A stretch of 64,000 bases of DNA from Pardosa pseudoannulata (lineage: Eukaryota; Arthropoda; Arachnida; Araneae; Lycosidae), in contig CM063509.1 of NCBI GenBank assembly GCA_032207245.1, forward strand, positions 1,075,774 to 1,139,773, read 5' to 3'. Both the position numbers and the translations under genes were made by a program. Positions 12,314-26,739 of the stretch are shown here, one piece after another. Each line of letters begins with the position of its first letter. Position 1 is the first letter of the stretch. The notes below the pieces were generated by a model that ran no database searches, was not told where the DNA came from, and saw only the letters and a program-made list of their open reading frames with translations.

Positions 12314-15300
12314 TCACCGTGTAGGTCTCTTAAAGACGAAGAGATTGATACTATATTTATTATAATTCATTCTGTTTATAAGAGCAGAATCGCGAACGTG
12401 TAAATTTTCTGTAGTTGAATTTTGCGAATTTTCCGCTGTTTTCGGAAATATACCCAAATAACTCCTCCATTTTCTGTTGAAACATGGAACAATGCATATC
12501 ACCGTGTAGGTCTCTTAAAGACGAAGAGATTGATACTATATTTATTATAATTCATTCTGTTTATAAGAGCAGAATCGCGAACGTGTAAATTTTCTGTAGT
12601 TGAATTTTGCGAATTTTCCGCTGTTTTCGGAAATATACCCAAATAACTCCTCCATTTTCTGTTGAAACATGGAACAATGCATATCACCGTGTAGGTCTTT
12701 TAAAGACGAAGAGTTTAATACTATATTTTATATAATTTATTCTGTTTATAAGAGCAGAATCGCGAACGTGTAAATTTTCTGTAGTTGAATTTTGCGAATT
12801 TTCCGCTGTTTTCGGAAATATACCCAAATAATTAATCCATTTTCTGTTGAAACATGGAACAATGCATATCACCGTGTAGGTCTTTTAAAGACGAAGAGTT
12901 TAATGCTATATTTTATATAATTTATTCTTTTTATAAGAGCAGAATCGCGAACGTGTAAATTTTCTGTAGTTGAATTTTGCGAATTTTCCGCTGTTTTCGG
13001 AAATATACCCAAATAACTCCTCCATTTTCTGTTGAAACATGGAACAATGCATATCACCGTGTAGGTCTCTTAAAGACGAAGAGATTGATACTATATTTAT
13101 TATAATTCATTCTGTTTATAAGAGCAGAATCGCGAACGTGTAAATTTTCTGTAGTTGAATTTTGCGAATTTTCCGCTGTTTTCTGAAATATATTCAAATA
13201 ACTCCTCCATTTTCTGTTGAAACATGGAACAATGCATATCACCGTGTAGGTCTCTTAAAGACGAAGAGATTGATACTATATTTATTATAATTCATTCTGT
13301 TTATAAGAGCAGAATCGCGAACGTGTAAATTTTCTGTAGTTGAATTTTGCGAATTTTCCGCTGTTTTCGGAAATATACCCAAATAACTCCTCCATTTTCT
13401 GTTGAAACATGGAACAATGCATATCACCGTGTAGGTCTCTTAAAGACGAAGAGATTGATACTATATTTATTATAATTCATTCTGTTTATAAGAGCAGAAT
13501 CGCGAACGTGTAAATTTTCTGTAGTTGAATTTTGCGAATTTTCCGCTGTTTTCAGAAATATACCCAAATAACTCCTCCATTTTCTGTTGAAACATGGAAC
13601 AATGCATATCACCGTGTAGGTCTTTTAAAAACGAAGAGATTGATACTATATTTATTATAATTCATTATGTTTATAAGAGCAGAATCGCGAACGTGTAAAT
13701 TTTCTGTAGTTGAATTTTGCGAATTTTCCGCTGTTTTCGGAAATATACCCAAATAACTCCTCCATTTTCTGTTGAAACATGGAACAATGCATATCACCGT
13801 GTAGGTCTTTTAAGGACGAAGAGATTGATACTATATTTATTATAATTTATTCTGTTTATAAGAGCAGAATCGCGAACATGTAAATTTTCTGTAGTTGAAT
13901 TTTGCGAATTTTCCGCTGTTTTCGGAAATATACCCAAATAACTCCTCCGTTTTCTGTTGAAACATGGAACAATGCATATCACCGTGTAGGTCTCTTAAAG
14001 ACGAAGAGATTGATACTATATTTATTATAATTCATTCTGTTTATAAGAGCAGAATCGCGAAAGTGTAAATTTTCTGTAGTTGAATTTTGCGAATTTTCCG
14101 CTGTTTTCGGAAATATACCCAAATAACTCCTCCATTTTCTGTTGAAACATGGAACAATGCATATCACCGTGTAGGTCTTTTAAAGACGAAGAGTTTGATA
14201 CTATATTTTTTATAATTTATTCTGTTTATAAGAGCAGAATCGCGAACGTGTAAATTTTCTGTAGTTGAATTTTGCGAATTTTCCGCTGTTTTCGGAAATA
14301 TACCCAAATAACTCCTCCATTTTCTGTTGAAACATGGAACAATGCATATCACCGTGTAGGTCTCTTAAAGACGAAGAGATTGATACTATATTTATTATAA
14401 TTCATTCTGTTTATAAGAGCAGGATCGCGAAAGTGTAAATTTTCTGTAGTTGAATTTTGCGAATTTTCCGCTGTTTTCGGAAATATACCCAAATAACTCC
14501 TCCATTTTCTGTTGAAACATGGAACAATGCATATCACCGTGTAGGTCTCTTAAAGACGAAGAGATTGATACTATATTTTATATAATTTATTCTGTTTATA
14601 AGAGCAGAATCGCGAACGTGTAAATTTTCTGTAGTTGAATTTTGCGAATTTTCCGCTGTTTTCGGAAATATACCCAAATAACTCCTCCATTTTCTGTTGA
14701 AACATGGAACAATGCATATCACCGTGTAGGTCTCTTAAAGACGAAGAGATTGATACTATATTTATTATAATTCATTCTGTTTATAAGAGCAGAATCGCGA
14801 AAGTGTAAATTTTCTGTAGTTGAATTTTGCGAATTTTCCGCTGTTTTCGGAAATATACCCAAATAACTCCTCCATTTTCTGTTGAAACATGGAACAATGC
14901 ATATCACCGTGTAGGTCTCTTAAAGACGAAGAGATTGATACTATATTTATTATAATTCATTCTGTTTATAAGAGCAGAATCGCGAACGTGTAAATTTTCT
15001 GTAGTTGAATTTTGCGAATTTTCCGCTGTTTTCGGAAATATACCCAAATAACTCCTCCATTTTCTGTTGAAACATGGAACAATGCATATCACCGTGTAGG
15101 ACTCTTAAAGACGAAGAGATTGATACTATATTTATTATAATTCATTCTGTTTATAAGAGCAGAATCGCGAACGTGTAAATTTTCTGTAGTTGAATTTTGC
15201 GAATTTTCCGCTGTTTTCGGAAATATACCCAAATAACTCCTCCATTGTCTGTTGAAACATGGAACAATGCATATCACCGTGTAGGTCTCTTAAAGACGAA

Positions 15301-15643
15301 GAGTTTGATACTATATTTTATCTAATTTATTCAGTTTATAAGAGCAGAATCGCGAACGTGTAAATTTTCTGTAGTTGAATTTTGCGAATTTTCCGCTGTT
15401 TTCGGAAATATACCCAAATAACTACTCCATTTTCTGTTGAAACATGGAACAATGCATATCACCGTGTAGGTCTCTTAAAGACGAAGAGATTGATACTATA
15501 TTTATTATAATTCATTCTGTTTATAAGAGCAGAATCGCGAAAGTGTAAATTTTCTGTAGTTGAATTTTGCGAATTTTCCGCTGTTTTCGGAAATATACCC
15601 AAATAACTCCTCCATTTTCTGTTGAAACATGGAACAATGCATA

Positions 15644-15842
15644 TCACCGTGTAGGTCTCTTAAAGACGAAGAGATTGATACTATATTTATTATAAATTCA
15701 TTCTGTTTATAAAGAGCAGAATCGCGAGCGTGTAAATTTTCTGTAGTTGAATTTTGCGAATATTCCGGTGTTTTCGGAAATATTTTAAAATATATATTCA
15801 AATAACTCCTCCATTTTCTGTTGAAACATGGAACAATGCATA
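15644..15842. repeat. 199-bp monomer with AT-rich insertion
   Basis: A short AT-rich insertion (ttttaaaatatata, about 15782-15796) sits within the normal aaatatacccaaat segment, with a few nearby substitutions and single-base insertions. Flanking copies are normal. Confidence 0.75.
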
Positions 15843-17507
15843 TCACCGTGTAGGTCTCTTAAAGACGAAGAGATTGATACTATATTTATTATAATTCATT
15901 ATGTTTATAAGAGCAGAATCGCGAACGTGTAAATTTTCTGTAGTTGAATTTTGCGAATTTTCCGCTGTTTTCGGAAATATACCCAAATAACTCCTCCATT
16001 TTCTGTTGAAACATGGAACAATGCATATCACCGTGTAGGTCTCTTAAAGACGAAGAGATTGATACTATATTTATTATAATTCATTCTGTTTATAAGAGCA
16101 GAATCGCGAACGTGTAAATTTTCTGTAGTTGAATTTTGCGAATTTTCCGCTGTTTTCGGAAATATACCCAAATAACTCCTCCATTTTCTGTTGAAACATG
16201 GAACAATGCATATCACCGTGTAGGTCTCTTAAAGACGAAGAGATTGATACTATATTTATTATAATTCATTCTGTTTATAAGAGCAGAATCGCAAACATGT
16301 AAATTTTCTGTAGTTGAATTTTACGAATTTTCCGCTGTTTTCGGAAAATATACCCAAATAACTCCTCCATTTTCTGTTTAAACATGGAAGAATGCATATC
16401 ACCGTGTAGGTCTTTTAAAGACGAAGAGATTGATACTATATTTATTATAATTCATTCTGTTTATAAGAGCAGAATCGCGAACGTGTAAATTTTCTGTAGT
16501 TGAATTTTGCGAATTTTCCGCTGTTTTCGGAAATATACCCAAATAACTCCTCCATTTTCTGTTGAAACATGGAACAATGCATATCACCGTGTAGGTCTCT
16601 TAAAGACGAAGAGATTGATACTATATTTATTATAATTCATTCTGTTTATAAGAGCAGAATCGCGAACGTGTAAATTTTCTGTAGTTGAATTTTGCGAATT
16701 TTCCGCTGTTTTCGGAAATATACCCAAATAACTCCTCCATTTTCTGTTGAAACATGGAACAATGCATATCACCGTGTAGGTCTCTTAAAGACGAAGAGAT
16801 TGATACTATATTTATTATAATTCATTCTGTTTATAAGAGCAGAATCGCGAACGTGTAAATTTTCTGTAGTTGAATTTTGCGAATTTTCCGCTGTTTTCGA
16901 AATATACCCAAATAACTCCTCCATTTTCTGTTGAAACATGGAACAATGCATATCACCGTGTAGGTCTTAAAGACGAAGAGATTGATACTATATTTATTAT
17001 AATTCATTCTGTTTATAAGAGCAGAATCGCGAACGTGTAAATTTTCTGTAGTTGAATTTTGCGAATTTTCCGCTGTTTTCGGAAATATACTCAAATAACT
17101 CCTCCATTTTCTGTTGAAACATGGAACAATGCATATCACCGTGTAGGTCTTTAAAAACGAAGAGATTGATACTATATTTATTATAATTCATTCTGTTTAT
17201 AAGAGCAGAATCGCGAACGTGTAAATTTTCTGTAGTTGAATTTTGCGAATTTTCCGCTGTTTTCGGAAATATACCTAAATAACTCCTCCATTTTCTGTTG
17301 AAACATGGAACAATGCATATCACCGTGTAGGTCTCTTAAAGACGAAGAGATTGATACTATATTTATTATAATTCATTCTGTTAATAAGAGCAGAATCGCG
17401 AAAGTGTAAATTTTCTGTAGTTGAATTTTGCGAATTTTCCGCTGTTTTCGGAAATATACCCAAATAACTCCTCCATTTTCTGTTGAAACATGGAACAATG
17501 CATATCA

Positions 17508-17840
17508 CCATGTAGGTGTCTTAAAGACGAAGAGATTGATACTATATTTATTATAATTTATTCTGTTTATAAGAGCAGAATCGCGAACGTGTAAATTTTC
17601 TGTAGTTGAATTTTGCGAATTTTCCGCTGTTTTCCCAAATAACTCCTTCCATTTTCTGAAAATGAGAAAATATACCGTGTAGTATCAAATAACTATATTT
17701 ATTATAATCCATTCTGTTTATAAGAGCAGAATCGCGAAAGTGTAAATTTTCTGTAGTTGAATTTTGCGAATTTTCCGCTGTTTTCGGAAATATACCCAAA
17801 TAACTCCTCCATTTTCTGTTGAAACATGGAACAATGCATA
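17508..17840. repeat. Truncated monomer pair
   Basis: The 333 bp here correspond to two monomers lacking 37 bp. The damage is confined to about 17625-17700, where cccaaataactcc follows the dyad prematurely and fragments gaaaatatacc and gtgtagtatcaaataac are joined. Confidence 0.75.
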
Positions 17841-18025
17841 TCACCGTGTAGGTCTTTTAAAGACGAAGAGATTGATACTATATTTATTATAATTCATTCT
17901 GTTTATAAGAGCAGAATCGCGAACGTGTAAATTTTCTTTATTTTAATTTTGCGATTTTTCCGCTGTTTTTGGAAATAAACCCAAATAACTCCTCAATTTA
18001 ATGTTGAAACATGGAACAATGCATA
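17841..18025. repeat. Class D monomer, early subtype
   Basis: Same D markers as the copy at 12129, including aaataaaccc. It lies next to a rearranged pair and begins a stretch of unusual copies. Confidence 0.85.
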
Positions 18026-18395
18026 TCACCGTGTAGGTCTCTTAAAGACGAAGAGATTCATACTATATTTTATCTAATTTATTCTGTTTATAAGAGCAGA
18101 ATCGCGAACGTGTAAATTTTCTGTAGTTGAATTTTGCGAATTTTCCGCTGTTTTCGGAAATATATTAAAAAAACTCCTCCATTTTCTGTTCAAACATGGA
18201 ACAATGCATATCACCGTGTAGGTCTCTTAAAGACGAAGAGATTGATACTATATTTATTATAATTCATTCTGTTAATAAGAGCAGAATCGCGAACGTGTAA
18301 ATTTTCTGTAGTTGAATTTTGCGAATTTTCTGCTGTTTTCGGAAATATACCTAAATAACTCCTCCATTTTCTGTTGAAAAATGGAACAATGCATA

Positions 18396-18628
18396 TCACC
18401 GTGTAGGTCTCTTAAAGACGAAGAGATTGATACTATATTTATTATAATTCATTCTGTTTATAAGAGCAGAATCGCGAAAGTGTAAATTTTCTGTAGTTGA
18501 ATTTTGCGAATTTGCAGAATCGCGATAGTGTAAATTTTCTGTAGTTGAATTTTGCGAATTTTCCGCTGTTTTCGGAAATATACCCAAATAACTCCTCCAT
18601 TTTCTGTTGAAACATGGAACAATGCATA
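18396..18628. repeat. 233-bp monomer with 48-bp internal duplication
   Basis: The segment from gcagaatcgcga to gcgaattt (monomer positions about 71-118) is present twice in tandem, adding 48 bp. The second copy reads gcgatagtg instead of gcgaaagtg. Confidence 0.85.
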
Positions 18629-19367
18629 TCACCGTGTAGGTCTCTTAAAGACGAAGAGATTAATAATATATTTATTATAATTCATTGTGTTTATAAGAGC
18701 AGAATCGCGAACGTGTAAATTTTCTGAGTTGAATTTTGCGAATTTTCTGCTGTTTTCGGAAATATACCCAAATAACTCCTCCATTTTCTGTTGAAACATG
18801 GAACAATGCATATCACCGTGTAGGTCTCTTAAAGACGAAGAGATTGATACTATATTTATTATAATTCATTCTGTTTATAAGAGCAGAATCGCGAAAGTGT
18901 AATTTTTCTGTAGTTGAATTTTGCGAATTTTCCGCTGTTTTCGGAAATATACCCAAATAACTCCTCCATTTTCTGTTGAAACATGGAACAATGCATATCA
19001 CCGTGTAGGTCTCTTAAAGACGAAGAGATTGATACTATAATTTTTATAATTTATTCTGTTTATAAGAGCAGAATCGCGAACGTGTAAATTTTCTGTAGTT
19101 GAATTTTGCGAATTTTCCGCTGTTTTCGGAAATATACCCAAATAACTCCTCCATTTTCTGTTGAAACATGGAACAATGCATATCACCGTGTAGGTCTTTT
19201 AAAGACGAAGACTTTGATACTATATTTTTTATAATTTATTCTGTTTATAAGAGCAGAATCGCGAACGTGTAATTTTTCTGTAGTTGAATTTTGCGAATTT
19301 TCCGCTGTTTTCGGAAATATACCCAAATAACTCCTCCATTTTCTGTTGAAACATGGAACAATGCATA

Positions 19368-19552
19368 TCACCGTGTAGGTCTCTTAAAGACGAAGAGATT
19401 GATACTATATTTATTATAATTCATTATGTTTATAAGAGCAGAATCGCGAACGTGTAAATTTTCTTTATTTTAATTTTGCGATTTTTCCGCTGTTTTTGGA
19501 AATAAACCCAAATAACTCCTCAATTTAATGTTGATACATGGAACAATGCATA
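19368..19552. repeat. Class D monomer, early subtype
   Basis: Same D markers as 12129 and 17841, with cattatg and a gttgatac variant near the end. The following monomer (19553) shares cgcaaac and ttttacgaatt with the monomer at 16213. Confidence 0.85.
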
Positions 19553-19737
19553 TCACCGTGTAGGTCTCTTAAAGACGAAGAGATTGATACTATATTTATT
19601 ATAATTCATTCTGTTTATAAGAGCAGAATCGCAAACGTGTAAATTTTCTGTAGTTGAATTTTACGAATTTTCCGCTGTTTTCGGAAATATACCCAAATAA
19701 CTCCTCCATTTTCTGTTGAAACATGGAACAATGCATA

Positions 19738-19997
19738 TCACCGTGTAGGTCTCTTAAAGACGAAGAGATTGATACTATATTTATTATAATTCATTCTGTT
19801 TATAAAGCAGAATCATTATAACATTATTCTGTTTATAAGCTGTTTTCGGAAATATACCCAAATAACTCCTCCATATTCTGTTGCAGAATCGCGAAAGTGT
19901 AAATTTTCTGTAGTTGAATTTTGCGAATTTTCCACTGTTTTCGGAAATATACCTAAATAACTCCTCCATTTTCTGTTGAAACATGGAACAATGCATA
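19738..19997. repeat. 260-bp rearranged monomer
   Basis: The copy is 75 bp longer than normal. At about 19800-19885 it contains a repeated ctgtttataa segment, then a misplaced dyad-to-cattttctg-like segment, before resuming at gcagaatcgcgaaag. Confidence 0.8.
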
Positions 19998-20551
19998 TCA
20001 CCGTGTAGGTCTTTTAAAGACGAAGAGTTTGATACTATATTTTATATAATTTATTCTGTTTATAAGAGCAGAATCGCGAACGTGTAAATTTTCTGTAGTT
20101 GAATTTTGCGAATTTTCCGCTGTTTTCGGAAATATACCCAAATAACTCCTCCATTTTCTGTTGAAACATGGAACAATGCATATCACCGTGTAGGTCTCTT
20201 AAAGACGAAGAGATTGATACTATATTTATTATAATTCATTCTGTTTATAAGAGCAGAATCGCGAACGTGTAAATTTTCTGTAGTTGAATTTTGCGAATTT
20301 TCCGCTGTTTTCGGAAATATACCCAAATAACTCCTCCATTTTCTGTTGAAACATGGAACAATGCATATCACCGTGTAGGTCTCTTAAAGACGAAGAGATT
20401 GATACTATATTTTTTATAATTTATTCTGTTTATAAGAGCAGAATCGCGAACATGTAAATTTTCTGTAGTTGAATTTTGCGAATTTTCGCTGTTTTCGGAA
20501 ATATACCCAAATAACTCCTCCATTTTCTGTTGAAACATGGAACAATGCATA

Positions 20552-20820
20552 TCACCGTGTAGGTCTCTTAAAGACGAAGAGATTGATACTATATTTATTA
20601 TAATTTATTCTGTTTATAAGAGCAGAATCGCGAACGTGTAAATTTTCTGTAGTTGCTATTAAGACGAAGAGATTGATACTATATTTATTATAATTCATTC
20701 TGTTTATAAGAGCAGAATCGCGTAAATTTTCTGTAGTTGAATTTTGCGAATTTTCCGCTGTTTTCGGAAATATACCCAAATAACTCCTCCATTTTCTGTT
20801 GAAACATGGAACAATGCATA
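20552..20820. repeat. 269-bp monomer with partial duplication
   Basis: After tctgtagttg the sequence jumps back to aagacgaagagattg through the junction gctatt at about 20655. This adds 84 bp and repeats the variable block. A short deletion (gcgtaaatt) follows in the second copy. Confidence 0.8.
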
Positions 20821-23038
20821 TCACCGTGTAGGTCTTTTAAAGACGAAGATTGATACTATATTTATTATAATTCATTCTGTTTATAAGAGCAGAATCGCGA
20901 AAGTGTAAATTTTCTGTAGTTGAATTTTGCGAATTTTCCGCTGTTTTCGGAAATATACCTAAATAACTCCTCCATTTTCTGTTGAAACATGGAACAATGC
21001 ATATCACCGTGTAGGTGTTTTAAAGACGAAGAGATTGATACTATATTTATTATAATTTATTCTGTTTATAAGAGCAGAATCGCGAACGTGTAAATTTTCT
21101 GTAGTTGAATTTTGCGAATTTTCCGCTGTTTTCGGAAATATATTCAAATAACTCCTCCATTTTCTGTTGAAACATGGAACAATGCATATCACCGTGTAGG
21201 TCTTTTAAAGACGAAGATATTGATACTATATTTATTATAATTCATTCTGTTTATAAGAGCAGAATCGCGAACGTGTAAATTTTCTGTAGTTGAATTTTGC
21301 GAATTTTCCGCTGTTTTCGGAAATATACCCAAATAACTCCTCCATTTTCTGTTGAAACATGGAACTATGCATATCACCGTGTAGGTCTCTTAAAGACGAA
21401 GAGATTGATACTATATTTATTATAATTCATTCTGTTTATAAGAGCAGAATCGCGAAAGTGTAAATTTTCTGTAGTTGAATTTTGCGAATTTTCCGCTGTT
21501 TTCGGAAATATATCCAAATAACTCCTCCATTTTCTGTTGAAACATGGAACAATGCATATCACCGTGTAGGTCTTTTAAAAACGAAGAGATTGATACTATA
21601 TTTATTATAATTCATTCTGTTTATAAGAGCAGAATCGCGAACGTGTAAATTTTCTGTAGTTGAATTTTGCGAATTTTCCGCTGTTTTCGGAAATATATCC
21701 AAATAACTCCTCCATTTTCTGTTGAAACATGGAACAATGCATATCACCGTGTAGGTCTCTTAAAGACGAAGAGATTGATACTATATTTATTATAATTCAT
21801 TCTGTTTATAAGAGCAGAATCGCGAACATGTAAATTTTCTGTAGTTGAATTTTGCGAATTTTCCGCTGTTTTCGGAAATATACCCAAATAACTCCTCCAT
21901 TTTCTGTTGAAACATGGAACAATGCATATCACCGTGTAGGTCTTTTAAAGACGAAGCGATTTATACTATATTTATTATAATTCATTATGTTTATAAGAGC
22001 AGAATCGCGAACGTGTAAATTTTCTGTAGTTGAATTTTGCGAATTTTCCGCTGTTTTCGGAAATATACCCAAATAACTCCTCAATTTTCTGTTGAAACAT
22101 GGAACAATGCATATCACCGTGTAGGTCTCTTAAAGACGAAGAGATTGATACTATATTTTATATAATTTATTCTGTTTATAAGAGCAGAATCGCGAACGTG
22201 TAAATTTTCTGTAGTTGAATTTTGCGAATTTTCCGCTGTTTTCGGAAATATACCCAAATAACTCCTCCATTTTCTGTTGAAACATGGAACAATGCATATT
22301 ACCGTGTAGGTCTCTTAAAGACGAAGAGATTGATACTATATTTATTATAATTCATTCTGTTTATAAGAGCAGAATCGCGAACGAGTAAATTTTCTGTAGT
22401 TGAATTTTGCGAATTTTCTCCTGTTTTCGGAAATATACCCAAATAACTCCTCAATTTACTGTTGAAACATGGAACTATGCATATCACCGTGTAGGTCTCT
22501 TAAAGACGAAGTGATTGATACTATATTTATTATAATTCATTCTGTTTATAAGAGCAGAATCGCGAACGTGTAAATTTTCTGTAGTTGAATTTTGCGAATT
22601 TTCCGCTGTTTTCGGAAATATACCTAAATAACTCCTCCATTTTCTGTTGAAACATGGAACAATGCATATCACCGTGTAGGTCTCTTAAAGACGAAGAGAT
22701 TGATACTATATTTTTTATAATTTATTCTGTTTATAAGATCAGAATCGCGAACATGTAAATTTTCTGTAGTTGAATTTTGCGAATTTTCCGCTGTTTTCGG
22801 AAATATACCCAAATAACTCCTCCATTTTCTGTTGAAACATGGAACAATGCATATCACCGTGTAGGTCTTTTAAAGACGAAGAGTTTGATACTATATTTTA
22901 TATAATTTATTCTGTTTATAAGAGCAGAATCGCGAACGTGTAAATTTTCTGTAGTTGAATTTTGCGAATTTTCCGCTGTTTTCGGAAATATATTCAAATA
23001 ACTCCTCCATTTTCTGTTGAAACATGGAACAATGCATA

Positions 23039-23778
23039 TCACCGTGTAGGTCTCTTAAAGACGAAAAGATTGATACTATATTTATTATAATTCATTCTGT
23101 TTATAAGAGCAGAATCGCGAACGAGTAAATTTTCTGTAGTTGAATTTTGCGAATTTTCCGCTGTTTTCGGAAATATACCCAAATAACTCCTCCATTTTCT
23201 GTTGAAACATGGAACAATGCATATCACCGTGTAGGTCTCTTAAAGACGAAGAGATTGATACTATATTTATTATAATTCATTCTGTTTATAAGAGCAGAAT
23301 CGCGAACGTGTAAATTTTCTGTAGTTGAATTTTGCGAATTTTCCGCTGTTTTCGGAAATATATCCAAATAACTCCTCCATTTTCTGTTGAAACATGGAAC
23401 AATGCATATCACCGTGTAGGTCTTTTAAAAACGAAGAGATTGATACTATATTTATTATAATTCATTATGTTTATAAGAGCAGAATCGCGAACGTGTAAAT
23501 TTTCTGTAGTTGAATTTTGCGAATTTTCCGCTGTTTTCGGAAATATACCCAAATAACTCCTCCATTTTGTGTTGAAACATGGAACAATGCATATCACCGT
23601 GTAGGTCTTTTAAAGACGAAGAGTTTGATACTATATTTTATATAATTTATTCTGTTTATAAGAGCAGAATCGCGAACGTGTAAATTTTCTGTAGTTGAAT
23701 TTTGCGAATTTTCCGCTGTTTTCGGAAATATACCCAAATAACTCCTCCATTTTCTGTTGAAACATGGAACAATGCATA
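23039..23778. repeat. Four-monomer higher-order unit, copy 1
   Basis: The order is aacgag copy, atatccaaat copy, cattatg copy, type I copy, 740 bp in all. The same order recurs at 30440-31179. Confidence 0.6.
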
Positions 23779-25444
23779 TCACCGTGTAGGTCTCTTAAAG
23801 ACGAAGAGATTGATACTATATTTATTATAATTCATTCTATTTATAAGAGCAGAATCGCGAAAGTGTAAATTTTCTGTAGTTGAATTTTGCGAATTTTCCG
23901 CTGTTTTCGGAAATATACCCAAATAACTCCTCAATTTACTGTTGAAACATGGAACAATGCATATCACCGTGTAGGTCTCTTAAAGACGAAGAGATTGATA
24001 CTATATTTATTATAATTCATTCTGTTTATAAGAGCAGAATCGCGAACATGTAAATTTTCTGTAGTTGAATTTTGCGAATTTTCCGCTGTTTTCGGAAATA
24101 TACCCAAATAACTCCTCCATTTTGTGTTGAAACATGGAACAATGCATATCACCGTGTAGGTCTTTTAAAGACGAAGAGTTTGATACTATATTTATTATAA
24201 TTCATTCTGTTTATAAGAGCAGAATCGCGAAAGTGTAAATTTTCTGTAGTTGAATTTTGCGAATTTTCCGCTGTTTTCGGAAATATACCCAAAAAACTCC
24301 TCCATTTTCTGTTGAAACATGGAACAATGCATATCACCGTGTAGGTCTCTTAAAGACGAAGAGATTGATACTATATTTATTATAATTTATTCTGTTTATA
24401 AGAGCAGAATCGCGAACATGTAAATTTTCTGTAGTTGAATTTTGCGAATTTTCCGCTGTTTTCGGAAATATACCTAAATAACTCCTCCATTTTCTGTTGA
24501 AACATGGAACAATGCATATCACCGTGTAGGTCTCTTAAAGACGAAGAGATTGATACTATATTTATTATAATTCATTATGTTTATAAGAGCAGAATCGCGA
24601 ACGTGTAAATTTTCTGTAGTTGAATTTTGCAAATTTTCCGCTGTTTTCGGAAATATACCCAAATAACTCCTCCATTTTCTGTTGAAACATGGAACAATGC
24701 ATATCACCGTGTAGGTCTCTTAAAGACGAAGAGATTGATACTATATTTTATATAATTTATTCTGTTTATAAGAGCAGAATCGCGAACGTGTAAATTTTCT
24801 GTAGTTGAATTTTGCGAATTTTCCGCTGTTTTCGGAAATATACCCAAATAACTCCTCCATTTTCTGTTGAAACATGGAACAATGCATATCACCGTGTAGG
24901 TCTTTTAAAAACGAAGAGATTGATACTATATTTATTATAATTCATTATGTTTATAAGAGCAGAATCGCGAACGTGTAAATTTTCTGTAGTTGAATTTTGC
25001 GAATTTTCCGCTGTTTTCGGAAATATACCCAAATAACTCCTCCATTTTCTGTTGAAACATGGAACAATGCATATCACCGTGTAGGTCTCTTAAAGACGAA
25101 GAGATTGATACTATATTTATTATAATTTATTCTGTTTATAAGAGCAGAATCGCGAACATGTAAATTTTCTGTAGTTGAATTTTGCGAATTTTCCGCTGTT
25201 TTCGGAAATATACCTAAATAACTCCTCCATTTTCTGTTGAAACATGGAACATTGCATATCACCGTGTAGGTCTTTTAAAGACGAAGAGTTTGATACTATA
25301 TTTTTTTATAATTTATTCTGTTTATAAGAGCAGAATCGCGAACATGTAAATTTTCTGTAGTTGAATTTTGCGAATTTTCCGCTGTTTTCGGAAATATATT
25401 CAAATAACTCCTCCATTTTCTGTTGAAACATGGAACAATGCATA

Positions 25445-26739
25445 TCACCGTGTAGGTCTTTTAAAGACGAAGAGATTGATACTATATTTATTATAATTCA
25501 TTCTGTTTATAAGAGCAGAATCGCGAACGTGTAAATTTTCTGTAGTTGAATTTTGCGAATTTTCTGCTGTTTTCGGAAATATACCCAAATAACTCCTCAA
25601 TTTACTGTTGAAACATGGAACAATGCATATCACCGTGTAGGTCTCTTAAAGACGAAGAGATTGATACTATATTTATTATAATTCATTCTGTTTATAAGAG
25701 CAGAATCGCGAACGTGTAAATTTTCTGTAGTTGAATTTTGCGAATTTTCCGCTGTTTTCGGAAATATATCCAAATAACTCCTCCATTTTCTGTTGAAACA
25801 TGGAACAATGCTTATCACCGTGTAGGTCTTTTAAAAACGAAGAGATGGATACTATATTTATTATAATTCATTATGTTTATAAGAGCAGAATCGCGAACGT
25901 GTAAATTTTCTGTAGTTGAATTTTGCGAATTTTCCGCTGTTTTCGGAAATATACCTAAATAACTCCTCCATTTTCTGTTGAAAAATGGAACGTTGCATAT
26001 CACCGTGTAGGTCTTTTAAAGACGAAGAGTTTGATACTATATTTTTTATAATTTATTCTGTTTATAAGAGCAGAATCGCGAACGTGTAAATTTTCTGTAG
26101 TTGAATTTTGCGAATTTTCCGCTGTTTTCGGAAATATATTCAAATAACTCCTCCATTTTCTGTTCAAACATGGAACAATGCATATCACCGTGTAGGTCTC
26201 TTAAAGACGAAGAGATTGATACTATATTTATTATAATTCATTCTGTTTATAAGAGCAGAATCGCGAAAGTGTAAATTTTCTGTAGTTGAATTTTGCGAAT
26301 TTTCCGCTGTTTTCGGAAATATACCCAAATAACTCCTCCATTTTCTGTTGAAACATGGAACGTTGCATATCACCGTGTAGGTCTTTTAAAAACGAAGAGA
26401 TGGATACTATATTTATTATAATTCATTATGTTTATAAGAGCAGAATCGCGAACGTGTAAATTTTCTGTAGTTGAATTTTGCGAATTTTCCGCTGTTTTCG
26501 GAAATATACCCAAATAACTCCTCCATTTTCTGTTGAAACATGGAACAATGCATATCACCGTGTAGGTCTTTTAAAGACGAAGATTTTGATACTATATTTT
26601 ATATAATTTATTCTGTTTATAAGAGCAGAATCGCGAACGTGTAAATTTTCTGTAGTTGAATTTTGCGAATTTTCCGCTGTTTTCGGAAATATACCCAAAT
26701 AACTCCTCCATTTTCTGTTGAAACATGGAACAATGCATA
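25445..26739. repeat. Seven-monomer higher-order unit, copy 1
   Basis: The order over 1,295 bp is leader (ctcaatttactg), atatccaaat plus caatgcttat, gatggatact plus cattatg, K with atattcaaat, N with aaagtg, cattatg copy, I with gaagattttg. It closely parallels 27665-28959. Confidence 0.7.

Larger units (their letters stand above)
9334..17507. repeat. Array section 3: regular N-rich array
   Basis: Mostly type N monomers with ctctt and aacgtg. Occasional K (9334, 14164) and I (10259, 12684, 12869, 14534) copies occur. The adjacent monomers at 10999 and 11184 share gaagggattg. One D monomer lies at 12129. Apart from the copies listed separately, no gene or other element is seen. Confidence 0.85.

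Noticed and set aside
15505..17323. Longer frames of 100-126 codons (for example at 1120-1500, 15505-15846, 16831-17139)
   Set aside because: Each arises where a single-base insertion or deletion in one monomer joins the frames of two adjacent copies. They have no sequence of their own.
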